Of a stretch of DNA of 64,000 nucleotides, positions 1 to 12,630 are shown in pieces. Made by a program: the position numbers and the translations under genes. Source of the stretch: Numida meleagris (Eukaryota; Chordata; Aves; Galliformes; Numididae); assembly GCF_002078875.1 (NCBI RefSeq), contig NC_034411.1, positions 34,607,926 through 34,671,925 of the forward strand, in the 5' to 3' direction. The notes below the pieces were generated by a model. The model saw nothing but the letters and a program-made list of their open reading frames with translations. It made no database searches and was not told the origin of the DNA. How positions within the stretch are numbered: the first letter of the stretch is position 1; every line of letters begins with the position of its first letter.

Positions 1-911
1 TTATTTTTTCATTATTATTATTCTAGTAACAGAAACGTTTTGATGATGGTTTCTTTTATTTTTAACTGCTCACTTAAGCACATGCCTCTTTTACGTATTT
101 TCCTAAGCTTTTGGCATCAACACTATTTCTATGGTAGTAGGTTCCTCAGAACTGTATATCACATGAAAAGCATGTTTCTTCTCATTTCTGAATAGGCTGT
201 CTTAATTTTTGAATCTCTACGTTCTTGAACTATAAAATTAAGCATAAGGAGAAGCTGACCATTTTTTTTCTGGTTCTGTGCCACCTTATTTACAGTATAG
301 GAAACAAAGAGAAATACGTGTTAATGAATCTGTTTATTGTCTCCCGATCTCCATCCCATTTCTGCATCATTTTTCCTCACTGTTAAACCATATCTTCTCT
401 CAGTTTATTCTTTTGTACAGTGATGCAAGCAATCAGCACAGCTATTGTTTCAGAAAAGAAATCAGTCTCACACTTGGAAAAAATTCTTAATCTATAAAGT
501 AGAGAAGAAAACCAAAACTCCAAATCCTCCTTAATTGTGATCTCCTGGCTTTCACTAAGTTACAGGATTAACTCACTCCTGTAATAGTCCACAGATTTCT
601 TCCTCACATCACATCTGAGTCATGGGGTTTTCATACTCATAGGATAAGCCTACTTAGCTCTTTTCAGTCCATGGGATACCTTTTACCTCTTTCTTCCCTT
701 CGTCATCCTGGTATCATGAAGGGGAAAAGTAATGATTCTCAGGTCATTAAGTCATGCATAAAAATGCCATACAAGATCAAATCACACCAGAGCAATGCAA
801 AAAATAAACCCCTCCAACAGTTAGCAAGGACTTCAGTTTCCTCTCCTGATGGTATTAGGGAATCCATATACAACTGGGCTGTTAGCTGAGGAGGAGTGAA
901 ATACAAGTAAC

Positions 912-934
912 CAATTTGTATAATATACAAATTG
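912..934. repeat. Perfect 23-bp AT-rich palindrome
   Basis: The left arm CAATTTGTATA (912-922) and its exact reverse complement (924-934) flank a single A at 923. The symmetry ends immediately outside the arms. No known element is recognised. It could form a hairpin or cruciform, or be a dyad-symmetric protein site, but AT-rich DNA also makes such matches by chance. Confidence 0.85.
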
Positions 935-2461
935 AATGATCAAACAATCGTGGCAAAATGTCAGCTGATGATATACTGTGACTTTAGTAGGGTCATATCT
1001 AATTACAGGTGATGTGGATTAAAAAGGCTTTTAGTCAGAAGAAAGCTACTTCAGAGATAACAACTAATGCATGAGGAATAAGGGCAACTGAGATATTCAA
1101 GTGAGGATATTAATTTGAGCGTCAATGAATTTGTTTGACAATCTGTTCCTTGGCCCAGTCAAACAAGCTTAGGAAACAAAATTCCTGTGCTCCCAGTCTA
1201 CAGTCTCTCTCTGAGTTACTTCATTGTTAGAGTCCAGGTCACTGAATGAAAAAATCAAAAAATAAGAGCAAGAGTTTCTCAGCATTATCATTTATAATCT
1301 GTCAGTAAGACAAACAAAATTTTCTACATATTTCAGGAAGCCACCACACTCAAATATAGACCTCACACATTCAGTGACTGAAGATACGCCAAAAAATTCT
1401 GGACCAAAACCTAACTGCACACAGACAAAAAAAACCTCCTGCATTACAGATCTTGTACAGAATCATGCGTGGTCATGTAAGAATATGGTATTAGAAAAGA
1501 CAGTATATAGATCTCCTTTACCATTGTTGCTAAGATGCTTTGGCAAAATGGGTCTGGCTCTAGGAAGACACCTGTCAATCTACAGATGGAACAAGTAACA
1601 TGATTTCTGTAGCTTGCATGATATGTTTTAGAAGCTGTTTAAGTTACTGTGGTACTGCTGTAGCAATCACTAACATTTTAGCCTTATCACACTGAACACT
1701 TGAAGAAGCAACAGCAGCAGCAAGTGGAAAAGAAGTAAATTAGACAGTAGAGACTAAGAAAAAAGCTCAGAATCCAAATCCTGGATGAGAATACTCCACA
1801 CATAGGCTTTGGCTCTGTATCCGAACTCTTCATCTTGTGCCCAACTCTAATCATTACCAGTTTCTTTTTAAAAGACTGTGCCTGAAAGAACTGATGTGTT
1901 ATGAGACAGCCATGACCTAAGTAAACTCCAAACAAATCATTCATCACTGCAGAACTCCAGAACAAGCTGGTTCTTTCTCAGAGAACAGTGTTCTTCTAAA
2001 CACATATTTTACATAAAGAGGAAACAGAAAGCACATACTGTAGGCTTTCATCAATTGTACACAAACAAAGCCTTTGATAATTCTCTGAATAGGCTTGAGA
2101 TCATTACGCCTGAGGCCAGGAGGCACTATGTAGTTTAAAATTTCATTTTCCAAACTTTTGGTCAAAAGGGTCTTTTCATGTGCTGTGGAGAAAGAAGCAC
2201 TTTTTCCTTGACTATCATTATGATCACAATATCCCCACTCAAATCCTTACATGTACATCTTTTTCTATGCCAAATTCAAACTTCACAACCTCAAGGTCAG
2301 AAGCAGGAGGTATCACCATACCCAAATCAACAGCCACATTGTCTGTTCCCCATCCTTCCCTTCCACAGCCCATATTATTCCTGAAGCTGCTGGCATTTCC
2401 TAGATCTGTTTATTCTCTTACTTTCCTGTCACTCAGATCTCCCAACCATGCTGTTGCTAAT

Positions 2462-2610
2462 CACAGAATCGTAGAATCATAGAATTAGCTAGGTTGGAAA
2501 AGACCTACAAGATCACCTAGTCCAACCATTCATCTACCACCAATAACCCCACTAAACCATGTCTCTCAATGCTATATCTAAACGTTTCTTGAACACCTCC
2601 AGGGATAATT
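2462..2610 (-). mobile_element. CR1 LINE 3' end fragment
   Basis: The plus strand reads CACAGAATCGTAGAATCATAG, then AGGTTGGAAAAGACCTACAAG and TCACCTAGTCCAACC. This is the reverse complement of the CR1 3' UTR and its octamer tail, so the element lies on the minus strand, the same orientation as KIF26B. Similarity fades after about 2610 (CACCTCCAGGGATAA). Only a strongly 5'-truncated remnant of about 150 bp remains, with no coding sequence. Confidence 0.93.
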
Positions 2611-3761
2611 TTATATTGGATTTAAATAATCTACTTAAAATCTAAAACATTAAAAGATGAAGATTCAGTAAGGTAACCACAGGTGCCCCATGGACCAAAG
2701 AAATTTTATGTTCTGCAGTTCAAACCACAAAGCAGCTAATGCCACACTTTAGAAACATACCAACACAGGAGAACTACGCAGTTAATTCAGGCTAAAAGAG
2801 AGTGCTGGTTCTAAAGAGGAATAACTACTTCTAAACAGAGGTGCACATTTTACTCTGAAGGCTTTACTGCAACCACTTTAATCTACTCACCTATTGTCTA
2901 CTCATTTCCCTTCAAAAGCAAAGTCTACATAATTCTGAGCTACTAAGGACTCAAATCTATTTCATTAATCTATTAATTTATTTAATCTGCTCTTTAATGT
3001 GGTGGTAAAATAGCTGAACCAGCAGCTTTTTAGTAGCTTCGGATAACAAAGTAATAAAAAAGTTATGCATTCAATTTAGAATCACACTCTGTATAAAAAT
3101 GAATAGCAGCAGTCATCTCAACAAGGTATTTATGGCTCCTGCAACAGCATCTTAAGCTCAATAGTTTCTTGTTCTTTGAAAGCACTATATGATAACTGGT
3201 AAGCAACAGAAAGGTACTTAACACTGTGATTTCACATTAGTAGTTGCACATTACAGGTAAAACCTGAACAATTTCAACAATTTTTTCTCAGCAGGGAAGG
3301 ACTGAAATCACTTGGAGATACAAAGAGATCAACAGAAGCATTTACAAGTGTTAAAACATAGCCTGATCCCTGTGGTATGTATCCAAATGCTATCCTCTGG
3401 TGACTGAAAGAGCACAGTTTCCAGACTATTCATTGTACTGAACTTTGGCTGGTATTTTCTGACTCGTATTCCACAGAAACGGGTTACGGTTACCCTCACA
3501 AAGTAACCATTTCAGCATTCCAGTGTTAATAGGAGGTTCTTAATGGCTCATACATTTTAAGATTAATCAGTTCCCTTTCCTTGCATGTGACTCCCTGTTT
3601 CACAAGAGGACTGCTTGCCAGCAAAGTGTGATTCAGCTCCCTGGAGAGAACTCCATAAGCTGTTCATTTGTGAGCCAGGTCTAGGGAAGATCACAGGTTT
3701 TTGGATGTAGATCTTTGTTTCTGTCTCGTTAAAGAGTAACTAAATGTGGAATTACATAAAA

Positions 3762-3965
3762 CAAGGCTGGTGGGGACTAATGGGGTCATTTGGGGTAATC
3801 TCCAGGTAGGGTCAGTTTTGCCTAAACAACTGTGAGCAGATAATTCTCTGACTTATTCTAAGGAGGTACCAACATGCCTCCGAGAAATTTATTCCAGTGC
3901 TGAACTGTCTGTATCATGACAGAGGTTCTTTTACATCTGACACAGATCTCCAGTTAGACATTACT
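3762..3965 (-). mobile_element. Ancient CR1-like LINE relic
   Basis: Phrases such as GGGGTCATTTGGGGTAATCTC, TCTCTGACTTATTCTAAGGAGG and ATTCCAGTGCTGAACTGTCT follow the layout of old CR1 3' regions on the minus strand (group-of-contacts sentence, then second-sentence remnant). Divergence is heavy and no terminal octamer is visible. This is weaker than the other CR1 calls and rests on remembered consensus patterns. Confidence 0.5.
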
Positions 3966-6768
3966 ACTTCTATTTCTCAGGCTGTAAACATATACTAAAT
4001 TACAAAATTGACTAATGTATAAATTTGCATTTGTTTTACTTCTGATAGCAACTATTTTTTCTGCAGAACTGACTGAATAGTGGGTACCATTTTAAGACCT
4101 GGTCTATGCTACTGCAGCATCTGAGCCCTACAATATCACAACACTTATTTATTTCAGGAGAACTGAAACAAAAGCTTTGTTCATGCCCTCCATTCATTCC
4201 CCCCAACAAGGTTAGGCAGTCTGGAGGAGAAGATCCTAAGAAACAACCAATATCCTAGAAATCACAATAGTAGGAATATTTTTTAGCAACTAAAATTGTC
4301 ATGAATCAGTTCTGAGGCACAGAACGTCTCTTCCAGACTAAAGTGTTTCACTTTTTGGTGATAATTCAGGAAGAAAATAAGGTCATGTTTCAAGGCACTC
4401 AAGCATTTCTGTCAAGTTATCTAGACTGCCTAACAGAAGCAAATTTACCTTCAAACTTCAAACAGGTGCCATTAAGTCTAGAGAGATGAGACTGAGTTCT
4501 CTCTGAGCATAAGTTTGACAAAACTATAATGCAGAAGAGCACAGTACCTCTGTGTGAGGTGCAAGGCTTTCTATCCCAATAGATTCTTTACATTATTTTC
4601 TATTCTTCTAAGCTAGTACACAGTGAAGTTTACTTAATTGCTATTCTTAAGGAAAGAAAAAATTAACGTATATACATTTACAAATAACTAGCATTTCTCT
4701 CTTCTTTTAAAAAATTCTCCTTCAAATAAATAAAATCAGGGTTCTAAATTCGATAGGATAACAGATGTATCCTCCTAGTGCTCTTCTCCAGCAGGATTTT
4801 GTAACTGCAATAGTAAGAAAATAGTGAAAAATATATAATATATAAATGAGGCAGGGAGAACTAAAATGTTCTGAAAAAAATATAGTAAATAAAATTGTTT
4901 TCTGTGCTTAAGAGCAGAAAAAATAAATCAATGCTAGCATCTTCTTACTACCTCAAGTTGCAAAGAGATCACTTGTTAAAGTTATTCTTACTTGATTAAT
5001 TTCCAGTCTGATACAGATACTACATAACCAAACACTAAAATTCTTTCAACGTGCTCAAGGAGAAAAGCTATCATTATAATTCCCTGGCTGGACAATTAAG
5101 TGTGACACTTGAGTAAGGTGAGAATTTCAGTATTTGAAATTTTACAATCTCTTTAAGAATTAAAACCTTACTATCAATTAACAGTCCATCACAAACCAGC
5201 ATCGCTGGGGTAGTGGGGTTTTTGGTTTTTTTTTGTTGTTTGGTTTGGGGGAAGGTGTTGAACCTGTTAGCAAATTTCAACTACTATCCTTTCTATTTCA
5301 AGGTTAGCTAAAGGAAAGGAAAATGCTAGGGAATAGTCTTTGTGCTAAGTAGAGCCAAACAGTATTGGTCCAGAAAGTCTTGAGTATTAGATTCTCCTTA
5401 GTGAGTATTTTTAAGACAAAACAAACTGCCTAGGAATCATGAACATTATTAAAAGATAAACACAATACATTTTCATAGATGAGTTAAATGAGATCATGAA
5501 TGCAATGAACCTAAACTGATTTTCCTAATAAAAATTATGATTCAGTTTTCTTAACATGCATTCTTTTTTTACTTTTTTTCTTAGATCAAACTGTGATTAC
5601 ATAGTGACCTGCCCAAATGTGATTCAGGTTCACTACAGCATAGATCCACAAAACTATAAAGTCACATATTTTCCAAGTAAAATAATTGTAATGCACTACT
5701 AGTTTTACCAAGTCTTCTTTGGTGCACAGTGACAACTTAATGCGTATGATTAACATTGTTTTATTTCTGGCAATAACATTAGTCACTCTCATACCAATAA
5801 ATCCTAAATATTAATTTAGGGACCTACCTTGTAGTCTGTTCATAACTTAATAGAAAGACCAACTTCCGAAGATACTTACTCATGTATCTAAGGAAGCCAA
5901 CAGGGATGGCTGGGAGAGTTGAAAAAGAATAGGCTTCTGTTGCAATCTCTAAGTGCTTGGGCACAATAAAACACCCACAACCTACAACTAAGTGTTTTGA
6001 AAAACCTACTTTCCCCTTCTGTGTGAGTTAATGTGGATGGGTTCCACAAGTACTCGTGAACATGGATGGTTACCCAAAAATAGTCCAGAAAGGTACAAAA
6101 CAACATGTTGATAAGTACAGGAAAATTTTCCTCAAACATTTAAGCTCTGGAAATTACTGGGCCTTCTGAATTCATGAGAACTAATACAAATCAAAACACC
6201 AAGAATCAGTTTAATCTGCAGAAGGCCACCAGCACACACTAGCAGAAATAAGAATGTATGTAACTTTGAGCCACATCAACACATGTGGTAGTTACTACCC
6301 CAAGGTGATAGGATCATATATAGAACTGATGAACCAAAAGACACTTTTTTATGAACACCTAGACAGAAGTACAGGTACATCAGCACTGCTTTCCATAAAT
6401 AAACAAGTATGGTTGGCCTCCTAGCCATAAGCTCAATCTCCAATCAAATATTATGAGTGAGATGCATGATCCGTGTGAAGGAACAAACGAACAGACTGTA
6501 AGACTAGTTATTGGTTATTAATAACAATTTGGTTCTATTAATAGTAACAGCTGTATTAATAAAAGTTGTTTTAAATAATATTGGTCATGATCTCTGTCTC
6601 CCACAATTCAATTCCCTACCAGGTAAAAGAGAATTTAAAACACTTCTTGTTCTGGTCCTTAGTATGTGAATGGCTGTACTTCTCAACAGGAGCAAGCAGC
6701 ATTAGCATGCTCCTGCAAGCCTCTATAGGGAAAAAAAATAAAAAGAAAAAACTCTCTTATTTAAAACT

Positions 6769-6774
6769 ACTTAC
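6769..6774 (-). other. KIF26B: Splice donor of the KIF26B exon (GTAAGT)
   Basis: Directly after the CAA codon the minus strand reads GTAAGT, a perfect match to the U1-complementary consensus. Homology to human KIF26B also stops at this point: human continues from YPYQ with ISQ, whereas the genomic frame continues VSSFK and then a stop. Confidence 0.9.
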
Positions 6775-7308
6775 TTGGTAGGGATATAGAGTAACGCCGT
6801 TCGTTCTCGACAAAGACCAAGTGCCATCAAGGTACTGATGAGCCTGGATAGCCACAGAATTGAGAACATTACCATTGCTGGGGCTGGTGGCCATCTGAAA
6901 GCTGACCTTGGCTTGGTGTCCAGGAGAGCCATTTTTCTTCTCCACCCCATTGACAATTCCTAGACTGTTGGGTTTTCCACTGTGTTTGTTGGCAACAAAG
7001 CCTGTATAATTAGATGTGGCATAAGGAGCGGGCATGTATGCCCAGTCCCTGGGCTGCAAGCTGCCCATGTGCCGGGAACCCACTAGTGTGGGGATATTAG
7101 AGAGGGGTGGGGGGGATCCTGGAGAGGCATCGTAATGTTCTGAGTTGGCAGCCTGCTCTAAGGTCAGCACCATCTGAATGGCCTCTTGCTTCAGCTGGTT
7201 CAAGTGCGTGGCACAAACGTCACATCTGTTGTCTTTCTCATTCCATGCCTTCCGAATAGTATTGGGAACTTGGAGTTTGTCATGAATCACTGAAGAGAAG
7301 CCCGGGTC
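6775..7308 (-). CDS. KIF26B: KIF26B internal coding exon (partial gene, 178 codons)
   Basis: KIF26B is an atypical kinesin-11 family protein. From the literature, it acts in cell adhesion and polarity in the developing kidney and in Wnt5a-Ror signalling, and its motor lacks normal ATPase activity. The exon reads without a stop from GAC at 7308 to CAA ending at 6775 (534 bp), so both ends are phase 0. It starts [11 protein letters not shown] and ends NGVTLYPYQ. Landmarks recalled from human KIF26B are [17 protein letters not shown], a Cys-x2-Cys pair (exon residues 29 and 32) followed by the helix-like [19 protein letters not shown], a Pro/Ser-rich [13 protein letters not shown] segment, and [19 protein letters not shown]. 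It lies N-terminal to the motor domain, roughly residues 150-340 of the human protein (from memory). The true exon does not begin with Met: the GTG at 7290 is an internal Val. Reading past the donor would add VSSFK and then a stop. The paralogue KIF26A is less likely because the wording matches 26B closely. Confidence 0.93.
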
Positions 7309-7340
7309 CTAAAAAACATAGAAGGAAGGGGAAACAAGAC
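7309..7340 (-). other. KIF26B: Splice acceptor and pyrimidine tract of the KIF26B exon
   Basis: On the minus strand the AG at 7310-7309 precedes GAC, the first codon of the exon. Upstream lies a T/C-rich run (RNA-sense, with TTTCCCCTTCCTTC then TTTTTTAG). The TAG formed at the junction closes the exon frame, which supports the exon starting at 7308. A CTGAC (minus strand, 7364-7360) is a possible branch-point context about 50 nt upstream. The branch point is inference only. Confidence 0.85.
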
Positions 7341-7373
7341 AAAAAATATTTAACCACAGTCAGTGCAGTGAAA

Positions 7374-10300
7374 CATTATTACTGCTGATTATGCATTTCA
7401 AAAGCCAATTTATGACATTAACTTAGCAAGAAAACAGAAGGCATTAAATACAGTCAATATATACCAGCAGCAGGTTAAACAAAATGAGAAACTAGCTTAT
7501 GTTGAAAAGAAATACTTTTTACTTCTACTGATTAATGACAAATATTATAATTCCACTACAAGTTTTGCTGCATGGCAAGGAAAACAAATTAACCTGCTTC
7601 ACATCACTGCACCTCATTTCTAACTTGAATGAAATCTACTCTTAGTTACACAGGTAAGATCAAGAGCAACTCCAGTGAAATCAGCAAGGTTCACTATTTT
7701 TTAATCATTTGTAATGAACAATTTCCTCCTTGGAAAACGTATTTTGGGGACAAAATCACATGATTGGATTGCCTCTTGCCTCATATCCTTATCTAATGGA
7801 TAGAGCTTTAAATAAGCCACTCTAATCTGACTACAGTCATTGACTGCTGGCTCAAATTGCACAGTACTTCAGTAAATTATGAAGCCAAACTGGATCCATA
7901 ACAGGGCTTCTCACTCAACTTGACTAGTTCTCACTGTACTTTGCAGTCTTACAAATGCAGAGCAATGACGCATATGTTAAATAGAACAAAGAACAACAGC
8001 TATGTGATGGAAACTAATATTTTCATGCGCTAGTCTAAGGTTATCTCTTACATGCAAAAAAACAGGAATTCTAGACCAGCACGCTTGGTAAAGTAGATGA
8101 AGGAACAAAGCTTCATATTCAGTTTGCTGCTAGGGAAATTTCACTCAGTTAAGTACTTTTACAGGCCAGGCTTCCCCTCAAGTTTGAGGACACAAAGGAG
8201 GATTTTGTTAAAAAGTTGAAAATAGTTGAAAAATCTTTTTCAGCTTTGAAAAAGATTTACAGGCAGTAGTATCAGACTCTATTTTTCTTTTTCTGCTTCG
8301 AAGCTTTATCAGATACAGCAGCAAACTGAAATCAAACCAGAAGATTCAAAAGAAAAAAAAAAAAAACATTATGCAAATAGAGACCACCTTTATCAAGTTA
8401 TTTAGTGAACTCCATGCCATCAAAGAGACAGATTTCATATACTGATAGTTTAGCCGTATTAGAAAAAAAAATGAGTAGAGGAAAAGAATTCAGCAGTAGA
8501 GGATCATATTCATTATGATCCATCTTTATTATATACTCAAGCATCTTATTTTCACTGTTTAACTACTGTGAACAGCTCCTCAGCATGCAGTGATTAATTG
8601 ATTCATAAATCATGGCACCTCTTTACGCACAGCAGCAAAAGAGCAGTTCTAGTCCCAGAAGCCCGAGAGAGTCATATAAGCTGATGGGAAATAACAGGAG
8701 GCTGAGATCTGATCAGGTCTCAAAGTGGACCTGTGTACAAAGGGGGTCAGAGCATCACAGTGTGTCAGAAAGGCAGGAACTGAATTCTGCATCAATCTCC
8801 CCTCCTTAACCTTCAGGAAAGAGACTAGTGGAAATCAGGGGGGAAAAAGTAGGAAGGAAAAGATGTCAAATCTTATTTTCCATCCAAGACCATAACTAGG
8901 TCAACAGATCACATCAGATATCACATCATCACCACCCATAGTGCCAAGTATGCAGGAAGAGGCTTCTTGACTTTTCCCATAATACACCAGACAAAGCTAT
9001 CCATACGCATGAAGCGAGGTATAGATCTTGTTTCCAGGCTGCTCAACATCAGTCCAAGAAAAATCCTTGCCAGCTCATACTTCAGCTAGCTAATGCCACA
9101 GAGCTGGTTCTGTTCTTTGAAAATCAACTTCCCTTAGGCAACTGGCCTCGAACCCAGGTAATAATATACAACCTTCAGATCCAGCAGCAGTTTAACATGG
9201 AAATTCCTAGATACTATGATAAATATTCCAAATAAAGCCTTCTCTAAAGTAAGCAAATGTCAGCATGATATAAATATTCGAGTAGCACACTAGTTCTAAG
9301 GAGTGCTGGACAGCAGTGAATTCAGCTTCATCTCATTGTTAAAACAAACATCAGATCATTCTTTGATACAACAATAAACAGAGAGAGAGAGGAAGGAATA
9401 CAGTTCCTCCTTGTGAGTAGAAAGGAGGAATACAGACACCACCTGAATTGATTACTTCTATAACTGGCTCTACTAATCAGACTCTACTGCATGGATTGCT
9501 CAAAACTGGATCCAAGTATGGAATGTGAAACCATAAAACTTCCGCAACAGCCAATAAATTTGGAGAAGCCTAGGTTCCAGAAACACACTTGTAATATTTT
9601 GTTGTCAAATACAGAGTCCAAAAGAAAGTTCAGTTTGTTATTCTGCATTAGACAGCTCCAGTACAATTTCATAGAATTAGCCAACAGATTTGCAGCACAT
9701 ATAGGAGAAAGAAGGTCAAGACAAGATGGTCACAACCTCCTCATTTGAATAGCAGGAAAATGTAGCTACATAACATTTATGTTTTAGTATTTCATCCACA
9801 AGCGATCATCTGTACCCATTTTCCCACAGAATGTGTATTAGTTCAAAAAACAGTATCTTGTTCCATAGGCATATACAAAATAGCGATGGGCAAACCCTAT
9901 TGGGTAAGTGGTTTGTGCCAACTGCAATAAGCAGCAGGAGTTAGAAAGGTTACACTCACTACCGTAGTTTGTGAGATCTCAAACTCCACATGCTCTCTTA
10001 TGGGAGTAGATTTGCTTGTGAAATCTGAGGCTGACACTGGAAATACCATTTATATTTTGGCACTTGTTTCCAATCCTGACAGAACAGTACAGTGACACTG
10101 AAAAGGGAAACAGGACATTAAAAGTCACAAAGTTTGATTTGAGTTCAGGGCAAAGGTTCACAATGATCTCTCCGTTTGCTCTAATGGTTCATCCATCTTT
10201 AGTATAAACAGCATTACTATAAACTCCTATTCCTAGAATAAACAGATGAAACCATGTAAGAGGTCTGAAATCTTCAGGAGATCAGTCACAACGTGGACTG

Positions 10301-10980
10301 CAGCACAAATGTACAAGGCAAGCAATGAACTAAACAGAGCATACACTGAATTTGTTTGCAAGGAGCATTCTCACAAACTTTAAGTTTTCAAGCTTACATA
10401 AACTCAAATGCCAGTTATGCTTGGTTGTTCATCTTCTCCACTCTGACCAGTTACTAATGAATCCCCCATCTTTGGTCCTAAACTAAAAAGCAACACTAGA
10501 AATACAGAAGAGGGAAGGAAGTTTTGCTCTTTAGAAACCAATCACAGACAGGGATGCTGAGGAATTCTTGATTGCCCAGTAAAAGTGTACCCAGTGAGCA
10601 GGCACTAGTTAAAAAACACTGAAGTACACAGCCGTACCAGGGTAAATTCAGTCCTCATCTCATAGAGAAGGGACAGCTACAACTGTTCTTTTTGTCTCTC
10701 TTTGTAAGGTTGTACTTTGCTGTACAATTTTCATGACATTGTAAATTCATCACTAAGATGAATAATAATAAGATTAGGAACAGAATACTTCTTTCCTTTC
10801 TGTTATCCACCTTGGTGCCCATTTTCCTCTTCAGAGAAATCAAACTATCACTTAGCACGGACAGTTTGTTTCACACACACTTGCATAAAGTTCATAAGGA
10901 GACAAGATATAAGCAGTCAGAACTTACCTAACAGAAAGCATAATAGACAAAAAGTAGGATGAGAAATTTGCACTTTTGTA
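7374..10980. other. KIF26B: Intron stretch without a recognisable element
   Basis: About 3.6 kb of AT-rich sequence with a short poly-A run (8352-8366) and a (GA)5 run (9381-9390). No transposon, RNA gene or plausible exon is visible. The open frames here are below about 85 codons with no protein-like content. Confidence 0.6.
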
Positions 10981-11120
10981 TGTTACAATGGCTGCTCTGA
11001 AAGTAATGCCTTCTTTTTTACTGCGTTGGCCTATGACATCAGAGGTGAATGTTGGTGGTATGGCAGCAGATTTTGAACTTTCCAGTCAATATTCCATTAC
11101 ATTTTGTTGGCACATAACAG

Positions 11121-11591
11121 ATGTCAGCAGAGGGAAAGTCTGGCAAAATGGTGTCTGACAGGGAAGCATGTATGAAGCAAAAGTGTGTCATGGAATTCCT
11201 CCACATAAAAAAAATTGCACCCACTGACACTCATCAATACTTGCTGAATTCTGATGGAGACCAAACATTGGATACGAGCACAGTGAGGTGGTGGGTGGTG
11301 CATTTCAGCAGTGGTGACAGCGATGTGAAATACAAGCCACATTCCAGATGGCTCTCCACAGCCACCACATCATGAAATGAAGAGCGTCTCAAGCAGCTCC
11401 TCCACACAAAGGGATCATCTGCGGGTTATGACCAGGGAACTGTGTAGGGAGCGGAATGGAAACAATGGTGGCAACATTGAATATAACATTGAAATACCAC
11501 AAAGTTTGCACCAGGTGGGTCCCACAAATGTTTACACAGGAAGAGAAAAAACAGTTTACAAGTACATCGGGACCTATTGAAACAATATGAG
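11121..11591 (+). pseudogene. Mariner transposase remnant, N-terminal half
   Basis: The frame reads VMEFLHIKKIAPTDTHQYLL, then GDQTLDTSTVRWWVVHFSSG, which is the first helix-turn-helix region of a mariner DNA-binding domain. An in-frame TGA at 11373-11375 interrupts it just before NEERLKQL. A frameshift then moves the remainder (VMTRELC..., LHQVGPTNVYTGREKTVY) into another frame. The protein homology stops at the codon for Glu in KQYE at 11591, where the CR1 begins. Non-functional. Confidence 0.87.
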
Positions 11592-12630
11592 GACAGGTAC
11601 ACTCTTTGCTGGGTAAAGAACTGGCTGTATGGCCAGGCCCAGAGACTAATGGTGAATGGAGTTAAGTCCAGCTAGCGACCGGGTATCGCCTGTCCTGTTC
11701 AATATCTTTATTGATGATCTGGACTAGAGGATTGAGTGCACCTTCAGTAAGTTTGCAGATGACACCAAGCTGGGAGGAAGTGTTGATGTGCCTGAGAGTA
11801 GGAAGGCTCTACAGAGGGACCTGGACAGGCTGTATTGCTGGGCTGAGGCCAATGGGAAGAAGTTCAACAAGACCAATTGCTGGGTCCTGCACTTTGGCCA
11901 CAACAACTCCAGGTAACCCTACAGGCTTGGAGCATAGTGGCTGGAAGACTGTGTGGAGGAAATGGACCTGTGGGCTTGGTCAGCACTTGGCTGAACAGTG
12001 TGCTAGCAGTGTGCCCAGGTGGCCAAGAAGGCCAACAGCATCCTGGCTGTTGGAAATAGCATATATAAGAAATAGCATAGGAAGCTGGACCAGGGAGGTG
12101 TTTGTTCCCCTGTACTCAGCTCTAGTGAGTTTGTACTTTAAGTACCGTGTTCAGTTTTCAGCCCCTCACTGCAAGAAAGACATTGCCCTTCTCAGGACAT
12201 GCTCCAGGGCCTCAGTGAAGCTGGTGAGGAGTCCTAGGAGGAGCGGCTGATGGAAACGGGAGTCTGAAGAACAGAAGGCCCAGAGGAGATCTTATTGCTC
12301 TCTACAGCTACCTGAAAGGAGGTTGTGGCAAGGTGGGGGTCAGCCTCTTCTCCCATGTAACTAGTGACAGGACAAGAGCGAATGGCCTCAAGTTGCACCA
12401 AGGAGGTTCAGGTTGTATATTAGGAAAAATTTCTTCTCTGAAAGAGTGGCCAGTGGCCTAGAGGGGCCACCTCTGCCCACAGAGGTGGTTGAACTCCTCA
12501 AAGGACAGCAACTCAAGAAAAATTTAGATGTTGTACTAAGGGACATGTTTAGTGGGGAAATTTTGGTGGTAAGTGGATAGCTGGATTAGATGATCTTGGA
12601 GGTCTTTCCCAACCTTAGTGATTCTATGAT
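11592..12630 (+). mobile_element. CR1 LINE, 5'-truncated, inserted in the mariner
   Basis: The element begins within the reverse-transcriptase part of ORF2 (YTLCWVKNWLYGQAQRLMVN) and runs to the CR1 3' end (GATGATCTTGGAGGTCTTTCC, then ATTCTATGAT at 12621-12630). The RT catalytic box FADD is encoded at 11752-11763. A TAG in the ORF2 frame at 11725-11727 and later breaks show it is dead. At about 1.04 kb it is a typical 5'-truncated CR1. Its orientation is antisense to KIF26B. Confidence 0.94.

Larger units (their letters stand above)
1..6774 (-). other. KIF26B: KIF26B intron following the exon (5' portion)
   Basis: No open frame here resembles the next part of KIF26B (expected to continue ISQ... 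after YPYQ), so the intron runs off the left edge. It holds a CR1 3' end (2462-2610), an old CR1-like relic (3762-3965) and a near-perfect 23-bp palindrome (912-934). Elsewhere it is AT-rich single-copy-looking DNA with no gene, RNA or promoter that I can recognise. Assignment as intron is inferred from the exon boundary. Confidence 0.8.

Noticed and set aside
3479..3496. GGTTACGGTTACC, a telomere-like looking direct repeat
   Set aside because: Only two imperfect units, and the unit is not TTAGGG.
11711..12250. 179-codon open frame on the plus strand
   Set aside because: It is the wrong frame of the CR1 reverse-transcriptase region. The real ORF2 frame (with FADD at 11752-11763) is a different one and is broken.
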